Source: Leisingera sp. ANG-M7
GTDB taxonomy: Bacteria; Pseudomonadota; Alphaproteobacteria; Rhodobacterales; Rhodobacteraceae
Assembly: GCF_000813965.1 (NCBI RefSeq)
Contig: NZ_JWLI01000017.1
Coordinates: forward strand, 1-64,000
Direction of reading: 5' to 3'
Length of the DNA stretch: 64,000 nt
Shown: positions 25,551 through 34,086 of the stretch, piece by piece
Position numbering within the stretch: position 1 is the first letter of the stretch
Layout: every line of letters begins with the position of its first letter
Notes under the pieces: generated by a model
Told to the model about the DNA's origin: nothing
Database searches by the model: none
What the model saw: the letters and a program-made list of their open reading frames with translations, nothing else
Position numbers and translations under genes: made by a program

Positions 25551-26114
25551 ATGACGGATCTGACTGAAATCAAGGCCGCCGCCCGCAAAGCCGCCTTTGC
25601 CCGCCGCAAGGAGGCCCATGCCCGCAACATTCCCGGCGCGGCAGGCCACCTGTCGGAAGTACTGGCCGGCTACCGCGGCGTGCCGCTGTCGGGGTTCCTG
25701 CCAATCCGCACTGAGATCGACCCGGTGCCTGCGATGGCAGAGGCCGCGGCGCACGGCCCCGTCGGTGTACCGGTGATCATGGGAGCAGGGCAGCCCTTGA
25801 AATTCAGCCGCTGGCAGCCCGATGGCGCGCTGCGAGACGGCCCATTCGGTGCAATGGTGCCTGAGTTCGACGACTTCTTTGAGCCGGAGATTCTAGTGGT
25901 GCCGCTGGTTGCATTTGACGCCAATGGCGGGCGGCTGGGCTATGGCGGCGGTTTTTACGACCGCACCCTGGAACTGCTGCGCGGCAAGCGGGCCACCCTG
26001 GCTATCGGGTTTGCCTTTGACGCGCAAGAAGCCGATGATCTGCCGCTGGAGCCCACCGATCAGCCGCTCGATATGCTCGTCACCGAAAGCCGCATTCTGC
26101 AGTTCAGCCGCTGA
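25551..26114 (+). CDS. 5-formyltetrahydrofolate cyclo-ligase
   Basis: This 187-residue enzyme makes 5,10-methenyl-THF from 5-formyl-THF using ATP. Blocks include the N-terminal KAAARKAAFARRKEAH, the folate region LPIRTEIDPVPAMA, and VVPLVAFDANGGRLGYGGGF with YDRTLELLRG, the family's signature GxRLGyGgGfYDR. The ribosome-binding site TTTAGGAGACCGCC is strong. It follows mgtE by nine bases and is ended by the double stem-loop at 26129. Confidence 0.9.
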   Translation: MTDLTEIKAAARKAAFARRKEAHARNIPGAAGHLSEVLAGYRGVPLSGFLPIRTEIDPVPAMAEAAAHGPVGVPVIMGAGQPLKFSRWQPDGALRDGPFGAMVPEFDDFFEPEILVVPLVAFDANGGRLGYGGGFYDRTLELLRGKRATLAIGFAFDAQEADDLPLEPTDQPLDMLVTESRILQFSR

Positions 26115-26128
26115 CTTCGCGCAGGGCA

Positions 26129-26176
26129 GCCAAGATTTTTCGAAAAATCTTGGCAAAATTTTTTGAAAAGTTTTGC
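26129..26176 (+). terminator. double stem-loop element, copy 1
   Basis: A 26-bp perfect palindrome (26129-26154, arms GCCAAGATTTTTC/GAAAAATCTTGGC) runs straight into a second hairpin with arms GCAAAA/TTTTGC (26153-26176), with T-runs in both loops. It should terminate the cyclo-ligase transcript. A related 46-base element is at 47295-47340. Confidence 0.7.
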
Positions 26177-26227
26177 GCGGCCAACGCGGCTCTTGTCCTG
26201 AGACCGGCAACCGCGTACCACGCCGCA

Positions 26228-27040
26228 ATGCGAATTCTGTTTCTTGGCGATGTGATGGGCCGCGCCGGGCGCCGAGCCATCACCGAAACCCTGCCGCGGC
26301 TGCGTGATGAGTGGCGGCTCGATTTTGTTGTGGTGAACGGCGAAAACGCCTCCAACGGCATGGGGCTGAGCGGCGAGCACGCCAAGCTTTTGCTGGATGC
26401 GGGCGTCGATTGCCTGACGCTGGGGGACCACGCCTTTGATCAAAAAGACATGCTGCAGTTCATCGAGAAAGAGCAGCGCATCATACGTCCTCTGAACTTT
26501 GCCAAGGGCGCGCCTGGCCGCGGCTACAGGCTGTTCACCGCGCCGGGCGGACGTAAGGTGCTGGTGGTGCAGGCGCTGGGGCAGGTGTTCATGAAACGCG
26601 CCTTTGACGATCCCTTTGGCGCGGTGGAGGCGGTGTTGAAGTCGCATCCCCGCGGCGGGCTGGCGCAGGCGGTTATCGTCGATATGCATTGCGAGGCCAC
26701 CTCCGAGAAGATGGCGATGGGCCACTTCTGCAATGGCCGCGCATCGCTTGTCGTGGGCACCCATACCCATGTCCCGACAGCAGACGCGCAGATCCTGTCA
26801 GAGGGTACTGCCTATCTGACCGACGCGGGCATGTGCGGCGACTACAATTCCGTCATTGGCATGGATAAGGCCGAGCCGATGCGCCGGTTCCTGACCGGCA
26901 TGCCCAAGGCCCGCTTTACCCCGGCGAATGGCGAGGCGACGCTGTCCGGCGTGTTTGTCGAGACCGATGACCGCACCGGCGCGGCCAAGCAGATTCGCAT
27001 GGTGCGCAACGGCGGTCTGCTGCAGGAAGCTGCCCCCTAG
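26228..27040 (+). CDS. YmdB-type metallophosphoesterase (TIGR00282)
   Basis: This 270-residue protein begins MRILFLGDVMGRAGRRAITE and continues VNGENASNGMGLSGEHA, GVDCLTLGDHAFDQ and VVGTHTHVPTADAQIL, which are the metal-binding blocks of the YmdB family. Bacillus YmdB is a cyclic-nucleotide phosphodiesterase that affects motility and biofilm choice; the role in alphaproteobacteria is unproven. The co-existing membrane cyclase at 12669 makes a cyclic-nucleotide link conceivable, but that is only inference. The ATG at 26228 is the family start. Confidence 0.88.
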   Translation: MRILFLGDVMGRAGRRAITETLPRLRDEWRLDFVVVNGENASNGMGLSGEHAKLLLDAGVDCLTLGDHAFDQKDMLQFIEKEQRIIRPLNFAKGAPGRGYRLFTAPGGRKVLVVQALGQVFMKRAFDDPFGAVEAVLKSHPRGGLAQAVIVDMHCEATSEKMAMGHFCNGRASLVVGTHTHVPTADAQILSEGTAYLTDAGMCGDYNSVIGMDKAEPMRRFLTGMPKARFTPANGEATLSGVFVETDDRTGAAKQIRMVRNGGLLQEAAP

Positions 27041-27249
27041 GCTGCACTTTGAGCCCTTGGCCCGGCTTGTTGACGGGAGGAATTGCCGCTGTGGCGGCCG
27101 TTTGCCGTAAAAAATCCCGAATGCAGGCGGTTAAGCGGCTGCAATTGCGGAAATTCTTGCTCAGGCTTCCGGTTTCGGGGAAACTGCGCGATGGCGGTGC
27201 GTCTGCAGGGCGCAGTCTGCCTTGAACAAAATGGGCAAAGTCACGGTAT

Positions 27250-29028
27250 ATGCAATACTTCCAACTTGGTGACACCGGCAGCGCGTTTTTGGCGCTTGCA
27301 ATAGTCCTGGCGATGTTCGTGGCATTCCTGCGGGAAACCTATCCGACCGAAGTTGTGGCGCTGACCGGCGTGGCGGCGATGCTGGCCACGGGCATTCTGC
27401 CCTATGGCGAGGCGCTGCCGGTTCTGTCCAACCCGGCACCCTGGACCATTGCCGCGATGTTCATCATCATGGGTGCGCTTGTGCGCACCGGGGCGCTGGA
27501 TGCCTTTACCCAGATCGCCAAGAAACAGGCGGAGGTAAACCCCAAGCTGGCCGTGGCCCTGCTGATGGCGTTTGTCGTCACTGCCTCTGCCGTGGTTTCC
27601 AACACGCCGGTGGTTGTGGTGATGATCCCGGTCTTCATCCAGATCGCCCGCACCCTCAATGTCTCCGCCTCTAAGATGCTGATCCCGCTCAGCTATGCGG
27701 CGATCCTTGGCGGCACCCTGACGCTGATCGGGACTTCGACCAACCTGCTTGTGGATGGTGTGGCCCGGGCGCAGGGGCTGAAACCTTTCACGATCTTCGA
27801 GGTCACCCCGCTGGGGCTGATCCTTGTTGCCTACGGTATGATCTACCTGCGCTTTATCGCGCCGCGACTGCTGCCTGCGCGCGACAGCATGGCAGAGCTG
27901 CTGAGCGACAAGTCGAAGATGAAATTCTTTACCGAGGCGGTCATTCCACCCGAAAGCAACCTCATTGGCCGCGAAGTCACTGGCGTGCAGCTGTTCAAGC
28001 GTCCAGGCGTGCGCCTCATCGACGTGATCCGCGGCGATGCCTCGCTGCGCCGCAACCTCAAGGGCGTGGAGCTGCAGGTCGGCGACCGGGTCGTGCTGCG
28101 GACCCGGATGACAGAGCTTCTGAGCCTGCAATCCAACAAGGAGCTGAAGCGGGTCGATCAGGTCTCCGCCATCGAGACCCAAACTGTCGAAGTTCTGATC
28201 ACCCCCGGCTGCCGCATGGTGGGCCGCAGCCTCGGCGCCCTGCGCCTGCGCCGCCGCTATGGTGTCTACACGCTGGCGGTGCACCGGCGGAACCAGAACA
28301 TCGGTGTGCAGCTCGATGACCTGGTGGTGCGGATCGGTGATACCCTGCTGCTGGAGGGCGCGCCCGCCGATATCCAGCGCTTGGCGGCTGACATGGACCT
28401 TGCCGATGTCTCGCAGCCGACCCAGCGCGCCTACCGCCGCAGCCACGCGCCGATTGCGGTCGTTGCGCTGCTTGGCATCGTGCTGCTGGCCGCCTTCGGG
28501 GTTGCGCCGATCCTGATGCTGTCGCTGCTGATGGTGTCGCTGGTCTTCATAACCCGATGCATTGACGCGGATGAGGCGTTTTCCTTTGTCGACGGGCGGC
28601 TGCTGGCGCTGATCTTCTCAATGCTGGCCATCGGAGCGGCGCTGGAAAGCTCAGGCGCGGTGGCTCTGATCGTCAACGCCATCGCGCCAGGCTTGTCGAT
28701 GCTGCCGCCGTTCCTGCTGGTCTGGGCGGTTTATCTGCTGACCTCGGTGCTGACGGAACTGGTGTCCAACAACGCCGTTGCCGTGGTTGTCACCCCGATT
28801 GCCATCGGCCTCGCGCAGGCGATGGGGGTGGATCCGCGCCCCCTTGTGGTGGCGGTGATGGTGGCAGCCTCGGCGTCCTTTGCGACCCCGATCGGTTATC
28901 AGACCAACACGCTGGTTTACGGCCCCGGCGGCTATAAATTCACCGACTTCCTGCGCGTCGGCATTCCGCTGAACCTGACCGTCGGCATGGTCGCCTCGCT
29001 GCTCATTCCGTTCTTCTGGCCGCTCTGA
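27250..29028 (+). CDS. SLC13-family permease with two RCK_C domains
   Basis: This 592-residue inner-membrane transporter has an SLC13/DASS-type membrane half (PAPWTIAAMFIIMGALVRTG, SNTPVVVVMIPVFIQIA, GGTLTLIGTSTNLLVDGVAR). Two cytoplasmic RCK_C (TrkA-C) domains follow (about residues 215-390), then a second membrane half ending ASFATPIGYQTNTLVYGPGG. The SNT and TNxxV motifs are the sodium/substrate sites of the family. It may carry sulfate or a dicarboxylate; the RCK domains suggest ligand control. It is followed by a terminator, and a similar permease lies at 29294 on the other strand. Confidence 0.87.
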   Translation: MQYFQLGDTGSAFLALAIVLAMFVAFLRETYPTEVVALTGVAAMLATGILPYGEALPVLSNPAPWTIAAMFIIMGALVRTGALDAFTQIAKKQAEVNPKLAVALLMAFVVTASAVVSNTPVVVVMIPVFIQIARTLNVSASKMLIPLSYAAILGGTLTLIGTSTNLLVDGVARAQGLKPFTIFEVTPLGLILVAYGMIYLRFIAPRLLPARDSMAELLSDKSKMKFFTEAVIPPESNLIGREVTGVQLFKRPGVRLIDVIRGDASLRRNLKGVELQVGDRVVLRTRMTELLSLQSNKELKRVDQVSAIETQTVEVLITPGCRMVGRSLGALRLRRRYGVYTLAVHRRNQNIGVQLDDLVVRIGDTLLLEGAPADIQRLAADMDLADVSQPTQRAYRRSHAPIAVVALLGIVLLAAFGVAPILMLSLLMVSLVFITRCIDADEAFSFVDGRLLALIFSMLAIGAALESSGAVALIVNAIAPGLSMLPPFLLVWAVYLLTSVLTELVSNNAVAVVVTPIAIGLAQAMGVDPRPLVVAVMVAASASFATPIGYQTNTLVYGPGGYKFTDFLRVGIPLNLTVGMVASLLIPFFWPL

Positions 29029-29048
29029 GCCTGCCCAAGCCAGCAAAA

Positions 29049-29070
29049 AAGGCGGCGAAAAGCCGCCTTC
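29049..29070 (+). terminator. intrinsic terminator of the first SLC13 gene
   Basis: AAGGCGGC and GCCGCCTT form an 8-bp stem around GAAAA, followed by CTGTG. An A-run precedes it, so it may act on both strands. It begins 21 bases after the SLC13 stop. Confidence 0.7.
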
Positions 29071-29146
29071 TGTGACCGTGGTTACATGAAACTGTTAAAC
29101 TATTGCCCATATGGAGAGGAGCAGTGTCTTCACAAGGGCCAGGACC

Positions 29147-29272
29147 ATGAGTTTCAGAAAAGTGTTTTTGTTTGTCGTTCTCGCAGGCTCCACTGCGATT
29201 GCTCTGGTGTCGCAAGTCCAGACCACCGGTGCCGCCCGCGCACTCCCGGTTGAGCAGGAACAGTCGCAATAA
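29147..29272 (+). CDS. small secreted or membrane-anchored peptide, 41 residues
   Basis: An ATG with CAAGGGCCAGGACC upstream opens a 41-residue frame. MSFRKVFLFVVLAGSTAIAL forms a basic N-terminus and one hydrophobic helix, followed by VSQVQTTGAARALPVEQEQS and Q. The layout is that of a signal peptide or single-pass anchor with a short periplasmic tail. It lies between the terminator of one SLC13 permease and the end of the convergent second permease. It could be a small transporter-associated protein, but no family is recognised. Confidence 0.5.
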   Translation: MSFRKVFLFVVLAGSTAIALVSQVQTTGAARALPVEQEQSQ

Positions 29273-29293
29273 GCGGCTGCCTCCGCGTGGCCC

Positions 29294-31069
29294 TTACAGG
29301 GGCCAGAAAACCAGAATGGCCGGTATGGACACGGCGATAACCAGCGCTTCCAACGGCAGTCCCATCCGCCAGTAGTCGCCGAAATGATAGCCGCCAGGCC
29401 CGAGCACCAGCGTGTTGTTCTTGTGCCCGATCGGGGTCAGGAACGCGGCTGAAGCTGCCACTGCCACCGCCATCAGGAAGGGGTCCGGAGAGACCCCTAG
29501 CGTTTCCGCCATCTGGATGCCGACAGGCGCTGCCACAATCGCCGTGGCGGTGTTGTTCAGCACATCCGACAGGGTCATGGTGACCACCATCAGCACCGTC
29601 AGTACCGCCCAGGCGGGCAGGCCCGCGGTCAGCCCGGTCAGTGCATTGGCAATCAGCGCTGTTCCGCCGGATGTGTCCAGCGCCGCCCCCAGCGGGATCA
29701 TTGACCCCAGCAGAACCACGACCGGCCATTCCACGTGGTCATAGATCTCTGCCACCGGCAGGATCTTCAGCAGCACATAGCCGATGGCCACCAGCCCCAG
29801 CGCCACCGGCAGGTACAGCAGCCCGACAGAGGCCGCCAGCACTGCGGCGGCAAACAGCCCGATGGCGGCCCAGGTCTTGTCATTGGCGGTCACCGCCAGC
29901 CCGCGCGCGGCCAGCGGCAGGCAGCCCAGCCAGTCCGCCACATCGGCGCTGCGCCCGCGCGGTGTCAGCAGCAGCAGGATATCACCGGCCTGAACCTCTG
30001 TCTGACGGATATGGCGGGTGATCCGCGTGCCCTGGCGGGAAATCCCCAGCAGCACCGCGCTCTGGCGCCATGCCAGCCCGATGGACTGCGCGGTCCGCCC
30101 GCGGATGCGTGCGGTTTCCGGCACCACCAGTTCTGTCAGCTCCAGCCCTTCGCCTGCCGCCGTCAGCTTCTCGGCCCGCGCAGCGTCGGCAAACTCCAGC
30201 TTCAGCGCGCTGCGAAACTCGTCCAGCGCCTCAGGCTCTGCCTCGATCACCAGGGTGTCGCCCTCGCGCAGCGTGGCCGCGGCGGAGCGCCCATAGCGCC
30301 GCTTGCCGTCCCGGATCAGGCCCAGGATGGCAACATCGGCCTTCTCGGCCTCTTCATCCAGTTCCCCCAGCCGCTTGCCGATCAGCTCAGAGCCGTCGCC
30401 CACCGTCAGCTCGGCGATATAGGGCGCCAGCTGCGCCTCCGAGGCACCGGCTGCATTCTCCCTCGCGGGGATCAGCCGCCAGCCGATCAGTGCTACAAAG
30501 GCAAGCCCCGCCAGCGCGGCAATCCCGCCGACCGGGGCGAAATCGAACATCTTGAACGGCTCCCCCAGCGTCTCGCCGCGGATTGCGGCGATGATAATGT
30601 TGGGGGGCGTGCCGATCAGCGTGACCATGCCGCCCAGGATGGTGGCAAAAGACAGCGGCATCAGGCTGAGCCCCGGCGCACGGCCCGCCTTCCTGGCGGT
30701 TTGGATGTCGACTGGCATCAGCAAGGCCAGCGCAGCCACATTGTTCATGAAGGCAGACAGCACAGCGCCAACCCCGCCCATCAGCGCGATGTGGCCGCCC
30801 AGACCGCGGGCGCTGTCCACCAGCGTCCGGGTGATCAGGAACACGGCGCCGGACCGCACCAGCCCGGCGGAGACGATCAGCACCAGCGCCACCACCAGCG
30901 TTGCCGGGTGCCCGAAGCCCGCAAAAGCCTCGCCCGCAGGCACAACCCCCAGCACCACGCCTGCCATCAGCGCGGCAAAGGCCACCAGATCGTATCGGAA
31001 ACGCCCCCACAGCAGCAGGGCAAAGACAGCAGCAAATAGCGCAAACAAAACAGCTTGATCATATGTCAT
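29294..31069 (-). CDS. second SLC13-family permease with two RCK_C domains
   Basis: This 591-residue transporter has the same plan as the gene at 27250. The membrane half includes FGHPATLVVALVLIVSAGLV and SFATILGGMVTLIGTPPNII. Two RCK_C domains (about residues 210-375) and a second membrane half with LNNTATAIVAAPVGIQMAET and PIGHKNNTLVLGPGGYHFGD follow. The two paralogues point toward each other and differ strongly in sequence, so they are probably old duplicates or separate acquisitions with different substrates. It diverges from yebC, with 122 bases between starts. Confidence 0.87.
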   Translation of the reverse strand: MTYDQAVLFALFAAVFALLLWGRFRYDLVAFAALMAGVVLGVVPAGEAFAGFGHPATLVVALVLIVSAGLVRSGAVFLITRTLVDSARGLGGHIALMGGVGAVLSAFMNNVAALALLMPVDIQTARKAGRAPGLSLMPLSFATILGGMVTLIGTPPNIIIAAIRGETLGEPFKMFDFAPVGGIAALAGLAFVALIGWRLIPARENAAGASEAQLAPYIAELTVGDGSELIGKRLGELDEEAEKADVAILGLIRDGKRRYGRSAAATLREGDTLVIEAEPEALDEFRSALKLEFADAARAEKLTAAGEGLELTELVVPETARIRGRTAQSIGLAWRQSAVLLGISRQGTRITRHIRQTEVQAGDILLLLTPRGRSADVADWLGCLPLAARGLAVTANDKTWAAIGLFAAAVLAASVGLLYLPVALGLVAIGYVLLKILPVAEIYDHVEWPVVVLLGSMIPLGAALDTSGGTALIANALTGLTAGLPAWAVLTVLMVVTMTLSDVLNNTATAIVAAPVGIQMAETLGVSPDPFLMAVAVAASAAFLTPIGHKNNTLVLGPGGYHFGDYWRMGLPLEALVIAVSIPAILVFWPL

Positions 31070-31191
31070 GACGCCAGCTTATCCCCGAAACCCCGCGGAA
31101 CAAGGGCAAAGCGGGGCAGGGGCGCTTGAAAGCCGGCGCATCCCAAGGCTATATGAGCGCCAATTCAGATATACAGCAGCAAGGATGCACC

Positions 31192-31932
31192 ATGGCAGGC
31201 CATTCAAAATGGGCTAACATTCAGCACCGCAAGGGCCGTCAGGATGCGGCACGGTCGAAACTGTTTTCCAAGCTGGCCAAGGAGATCACCGTGGCCGCCA
31301 AGATGGGCGACCCCGATCCCGACAAGAACCCGCGCCTGCGCCTGGCGGTCAAGGAAGCCAAGTCGCAATCCGTCCCCAAGGACGTGATTGAACGCGCCAT
31401 CAAGAAGGCCATCGGCGGCGACGCCGAGAACTATGACGAGATCCGCTACGAGGGTTACGGCCCCAACGGCGTTGCGGTGATCGTCGAGGCGATGACCGAC
31501 AACAAGAACCGCACCGCCTCCAACGTGCGCTCTACCTTCTCCAAGAACGGCGGCAACCTGGGTGAGACCGGGTCGGTCGGCTTCATGTTCGAACGCAAGG
31601 GCGAAGTGACTTACCCGGCCTCCGTCGGCGACGCCGACACCGTGATGATGGCCGCGATCGAAGCCGGGGCCGAGGATGTCGAAAGCTCCGAGGACGGCCA
31701 CATCATCTACTGTGCCGACAGCGACCTGAACGATGTCTCCAACGCGCTTGAGACCGAACTGGGCGAATCCGAGTCGACCAAGCTGGTCTGGAAGCCGACC
31801 ACCACTACCGAGCTGGACTTGGAAGGCATGCAGAAGCTGATGAAGCTGGTCGATGCGCTGGAAGATGATGACGACGTCCAGCGTGTTACCACTAATTTTG
31901 AGGCCACCGACGAGGTCATGGCGCAGCTCTGA
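31192..31932 (+). CDS. yebC: YebC/PmpR-family protein
   Basis: This 246-residue protein opens [20 protein letters not shown], the diagnostic YebC start. It continues [40 protein letters not shown] and [12 protein letters not shown], with an acidic C-terminus. Members were long annotated as transcriptional regulators; more recent work links several to relief of ribosome stalling. The gene is single, has GCAAGGATGCACC before its ATG and is followed by a strong terminator. Confidence 0.95.
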   Translation: MAGHSKWANIQHRKGRQDAARSKLFSKLAKEITVAAKMGDPDPDKNPRLRLAVKEAKSQSVPKDVIERAIKKAIGGDAENYDEIRYEGYGPNGVAVIVEAMTDNKNRTASNVRSTFSKNGGNLGETGSVGFMFERKGEVTYPASVGDADTVMMAAIEAGAEDVESSEDGHIIYCADSDLNDVSNALETELGESESTKLVWKPTTTTELDLEGMQKLMKLVDALEDDDDVQRVTTNFEATDEVMAQL

Positions 31933-31954
31933 GCCGGCTCTTGATGCGATTTCC

Positions 31955-31983
31955 AAGGCCCGCCAGACCGGCGGGCCTTTTGC
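31955..31983 (+). terminator. intrinsic terminator of yebC
   Basis: AAGGCCCGCC and GGCGGGCCTT form a perfect 10-bp stem around AGACC, followed by TTGCTTTC. Confidence 0.88.
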
Positions 31984-32017
31984 TTTCAAGCGCACGAAAA
32001 AGAACAAGGGCCACCTA

Positions 32018-32491
32018 ATGCAGATCAGAGAGTTCCGTCCCGAAGACGCCGCAGCGCTTGCGCAGATATTTCATGCTGCAGTGCACGGAATCGGTGCCAG
32101 TGACTACAGTCCGGAACAGGTGAGCGCCTGGAGCCCGGAGCCTGCCCCGGCAGAAGTGTGGGCCAGCCGCGTCGCCGATGGCCGCCGGGTGTTTGTCGCC
32201 GTGGATGCTGGAAACCAGCCGCAAGCCTTCATCGAGCTGGAGACGGATGGCCACATCGACTGTTTCTACTGCCACCCGCAGGTTGCGGGCACCGGTACCG
32301 GAGCGATGCTGTACGAGCGGCTGGAAGCCGAAGCCCTCAGCCTCGGTCTCACCGCACTTTATGTGGAGGCCAGCGAGGCTGCCCGCCGGTTCTTTCTGCG
32401 CCAGGGCTTCACCGTTGAGGCCCGGCAGGAAATCAGACGCCGCGGTGTAACCTTGCATAACTACCGGATGACCAAGCCGCTCAGCGGCTGA
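32018..32491 (+). CDS. GNAT-family N-acetyltransferase
   Basis: This 157-residue protein begins MQIREFRPEDAAALAQIFHA and contains VHGIGASDYSPEQVSAWSPE, a pattern of the YafP/PhnO-like GNAT group. The acetyl-CoA loop is HPQVAGTGTGAMLYERLEAE, and the last strands are ALYVEASEAARRFFLRQGF. The substrate is unknown. It follows the yebC terminator and precedes a convergent gene, so it is probably transcribed alone. Confidence 0.86.
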   Translation: MQIREFRPEDAAALAQIFHAAVHGIGASDYSPEQVSAWSPEPAPAEVWASRVADGRRVFVAVDAGNQPQAFIELETDGHIDCFYCHPQVAGTGTGAMLYERLEAEALSLGLTALYVEASEAARRFFLRQGFTVEARQEIRRRGVTLHNYRMTKPLSG

Positions 32492-32515
32492 CTTGCTGGG
32501 CCGCAGCGCCGGTGA

Positions 32516-33364
32516 TCAGCGCGTGCCCGGGTGGATGAGTCCGCCGCGGTGCAACTCATCTCTTCCCGGCAGCCACAGTTCCGCGCTTGGCACCGCAAAT
32601 ATCCGGTCGGTAAATTCGGCACTGACGCCTTGCTGCAGCAGGAAGGCGCGGTCTTTCTCTTGTTCCTGCTGCAGGTCGATCTGCGGCAGACCGCTCTTGA
32701 ACTGCAGTGCATAGCTGTGAAAACCAAGCTGCCCGTCCGGCCCCAGGCTGCGTTCCGTGCCGGCGGCAAACATCAGCGTGCAGGCCGAGGCGCACACGCC
32801 GGTGGCGCGGGTGTCCCAGCCGTTCTGCCGGATCAGCCGTGCTGCGCCGCGGGCCTCTGCAATCAGTCCGCCGGAGCCCTTCAGCGCAATTTGAACCACG
32901 CCGGGGTTCTCCTCGGCCAGCTGCCGCATCCGCTTGGTCAGGCCAAAGGTGATTTCGCCGTCAAAGATCAGCGCCCGGCCATCGGCAGACACCGACAGGC
33001 TGTAAAGTGCCTCGCGCTCCTTCCGCCGCTGTTCGGCATAGGCGGGCTCCTCCACCGCCCGGGCAATCAACAGCGCATCCCACCACTGCGTCAGCGCGGC
33101 AAAGCCCGCAAACAGCAGCAGCAGGTAGCCGCCCCAGACCGGCGCCATCGCGCCGGTGCTCTGCACATGGGCATCGGCACTGTGCAGAAAGGCCCTCGCC
33201 TGCCACAGAAGAAACAGCCCGTCCGCTGCCATCAGCGCGAAGGCCAGCGGCACCGGAAGGCGGATCCAATGGTTGAGAGCCAGCCACACCAGCAGCACAG
33301 CCGCCCGCGGCAGCACCACCTGCAGCGCCAGGCTGCGGGGCAGGGAGGCCGGGCTTCCCGTCAT
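32516..33364 (-). CDS. membrane protein with ClpP/crotonase-like periplasmic domain (COG3904-like)
   Basis: This protein of about 282 residues has three or four hydrophobic helices in the first 110 residues. A soluble domain follows: LSVSADGRALIFDGEITFGL, VVQIALKGSGGLIAEARGAA, ATGVCASACTLMFAAGTERS and LGPDGQLGFHSYAL. This is the COG3904 pattern, a ClpP-like fold in which the Ser of ASACT and the His of GFHS would be the nucleophile and base. Family activity is unproven. I prefer the ATG at 33364; a TTG at 33385 would overlap the nitroreductase stop. It is probably the last gene of an argP-nitroreductase transcript. Confidence 0.75.
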   Translation of the reverse strand: MTGSPASLPRSLALQVVLPRAAVLLVWLALNHWIRLPVPLAFALMAADGLFLLWQARAFLHSADAHVQSTGAMAPVWGGYLLLLFAGFAALTQWWDALLIARAVEEPAYAEQRRKEREALYSLSVSADGRALIFDGEITFGLTKRMRQLAEENPGVVQIALKGSGGLIAEARGAARLIRQNGWDTRATGVCASACTLMFAAGTERSLGPDGQLGFHSYALQFKSGLPQIDLQQEQEKDRAFLLQQGVSAEFTDRIFAVPSAELWLPGRDELHRGGLIHPGTR

Positions 33365-33377
33365 CTGGCAGGCGGTT

Positions 33378-34070
33378 TCATTCAAACACCTGGCAGATCT
33401 GATCCAGCGGTTTCTTCATCTTGGCAACGGCGGGCACCATGGCATCCGCCACCGGATGACCAACCGCGATGATCATCGTCGGCTTTTCCGACGCCGGGCG
33501 GCCCAGGGCGCCGTTCAGGAACTTCATCGGGTTCGGTGTGTGGGTCAGTGTGCACAGCCCCGCCGTATGCAGCGCCGTCAGCAGCACACCGGTGGCAATG
33601 TTCACGCTTTCCGGCACGTAATAGTTCTTGTATCGCGTGCCATCGTCAAACTCGCCCCATCGCTGGGCAAAGACCACGATCAGCCAAGGCGCGGTGGTTA
33701 GGTGCGGTTTATCCTCATTGGTGCCGATCGGCTCCAGCGCCTTGATCCACTCATCACCGGCGCCGCCGGCATAAAACCGGCGTTCTTCCTCTTCGGCCTC
33801 TGCGCGGATTTGCGACTTCAGCGCAGGGTTGGAGACCGCGGCAAAGAACCATGGCTGGTGATTGGCGCCCGAGGGTGCGGTTCCAGCAGCGTGGATGCAT
33901 GTCTCGATCACCGCCCGCGGCACTGGCTGTTCGGTGAAGTCCCGCACAGTGTGCCGCCGCTGCATATGCGCCAGGAAGGCACCTGCCTTTTCCTGCATCT
34001 GAGCGTCAGAATACATCGCCCTGTCGGGGAGTGGCATCGGATCATAGCTAAGCGCATCTTTGGCAAACAT
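33378..34070 (-). CDS. nitroreductase-family oxidoreductase
   Basis: This 230-residue FMN enzyme has MQRRHTVRDFTEQPVPRAVI, then AGTAPSGANHQPWFFAAVSN (FMN binding) and ESVNIATGVLLTALHTAGLC with THTPNPMKFLNGALGRP. The pattern resembles the iodotyrosine-deiodinase-like branch of nitroreductases. It would use NAD(P)H to reduce a nitro, quinone or halogenated aromatic compound. The ATG at 34070 has GGAAAGACCG before it; a second ATG at 34085 has no ribosome-binding site. It starts 16 bases after the argP stop and may be co-transcribed with it. Confidence 0.87.
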   Translation of the reverse strand: MFAKDALSYDPMPLPDRAMYSDAQMQEKAGAFLAHMQRRHTVRDFTEQPVPRAVIETCIHAAGTAPSGANHQPWFFAAVSNPALKSQIRAEAEEEERRFYAGGAGDEWIKALEPIGTNEDKPHLTTAPWLIVVFAQRWGEFDDGTRYKNYYVPESVNIATGVLLTALHTAGLCTLTHTPNPMKFLNGALGRPASEKPTMIIAVGHPVADAMVPAVAKMKKPLDQICQVFE

Positions 34071-34086
34071 AGGCGGTCTTTCCATA

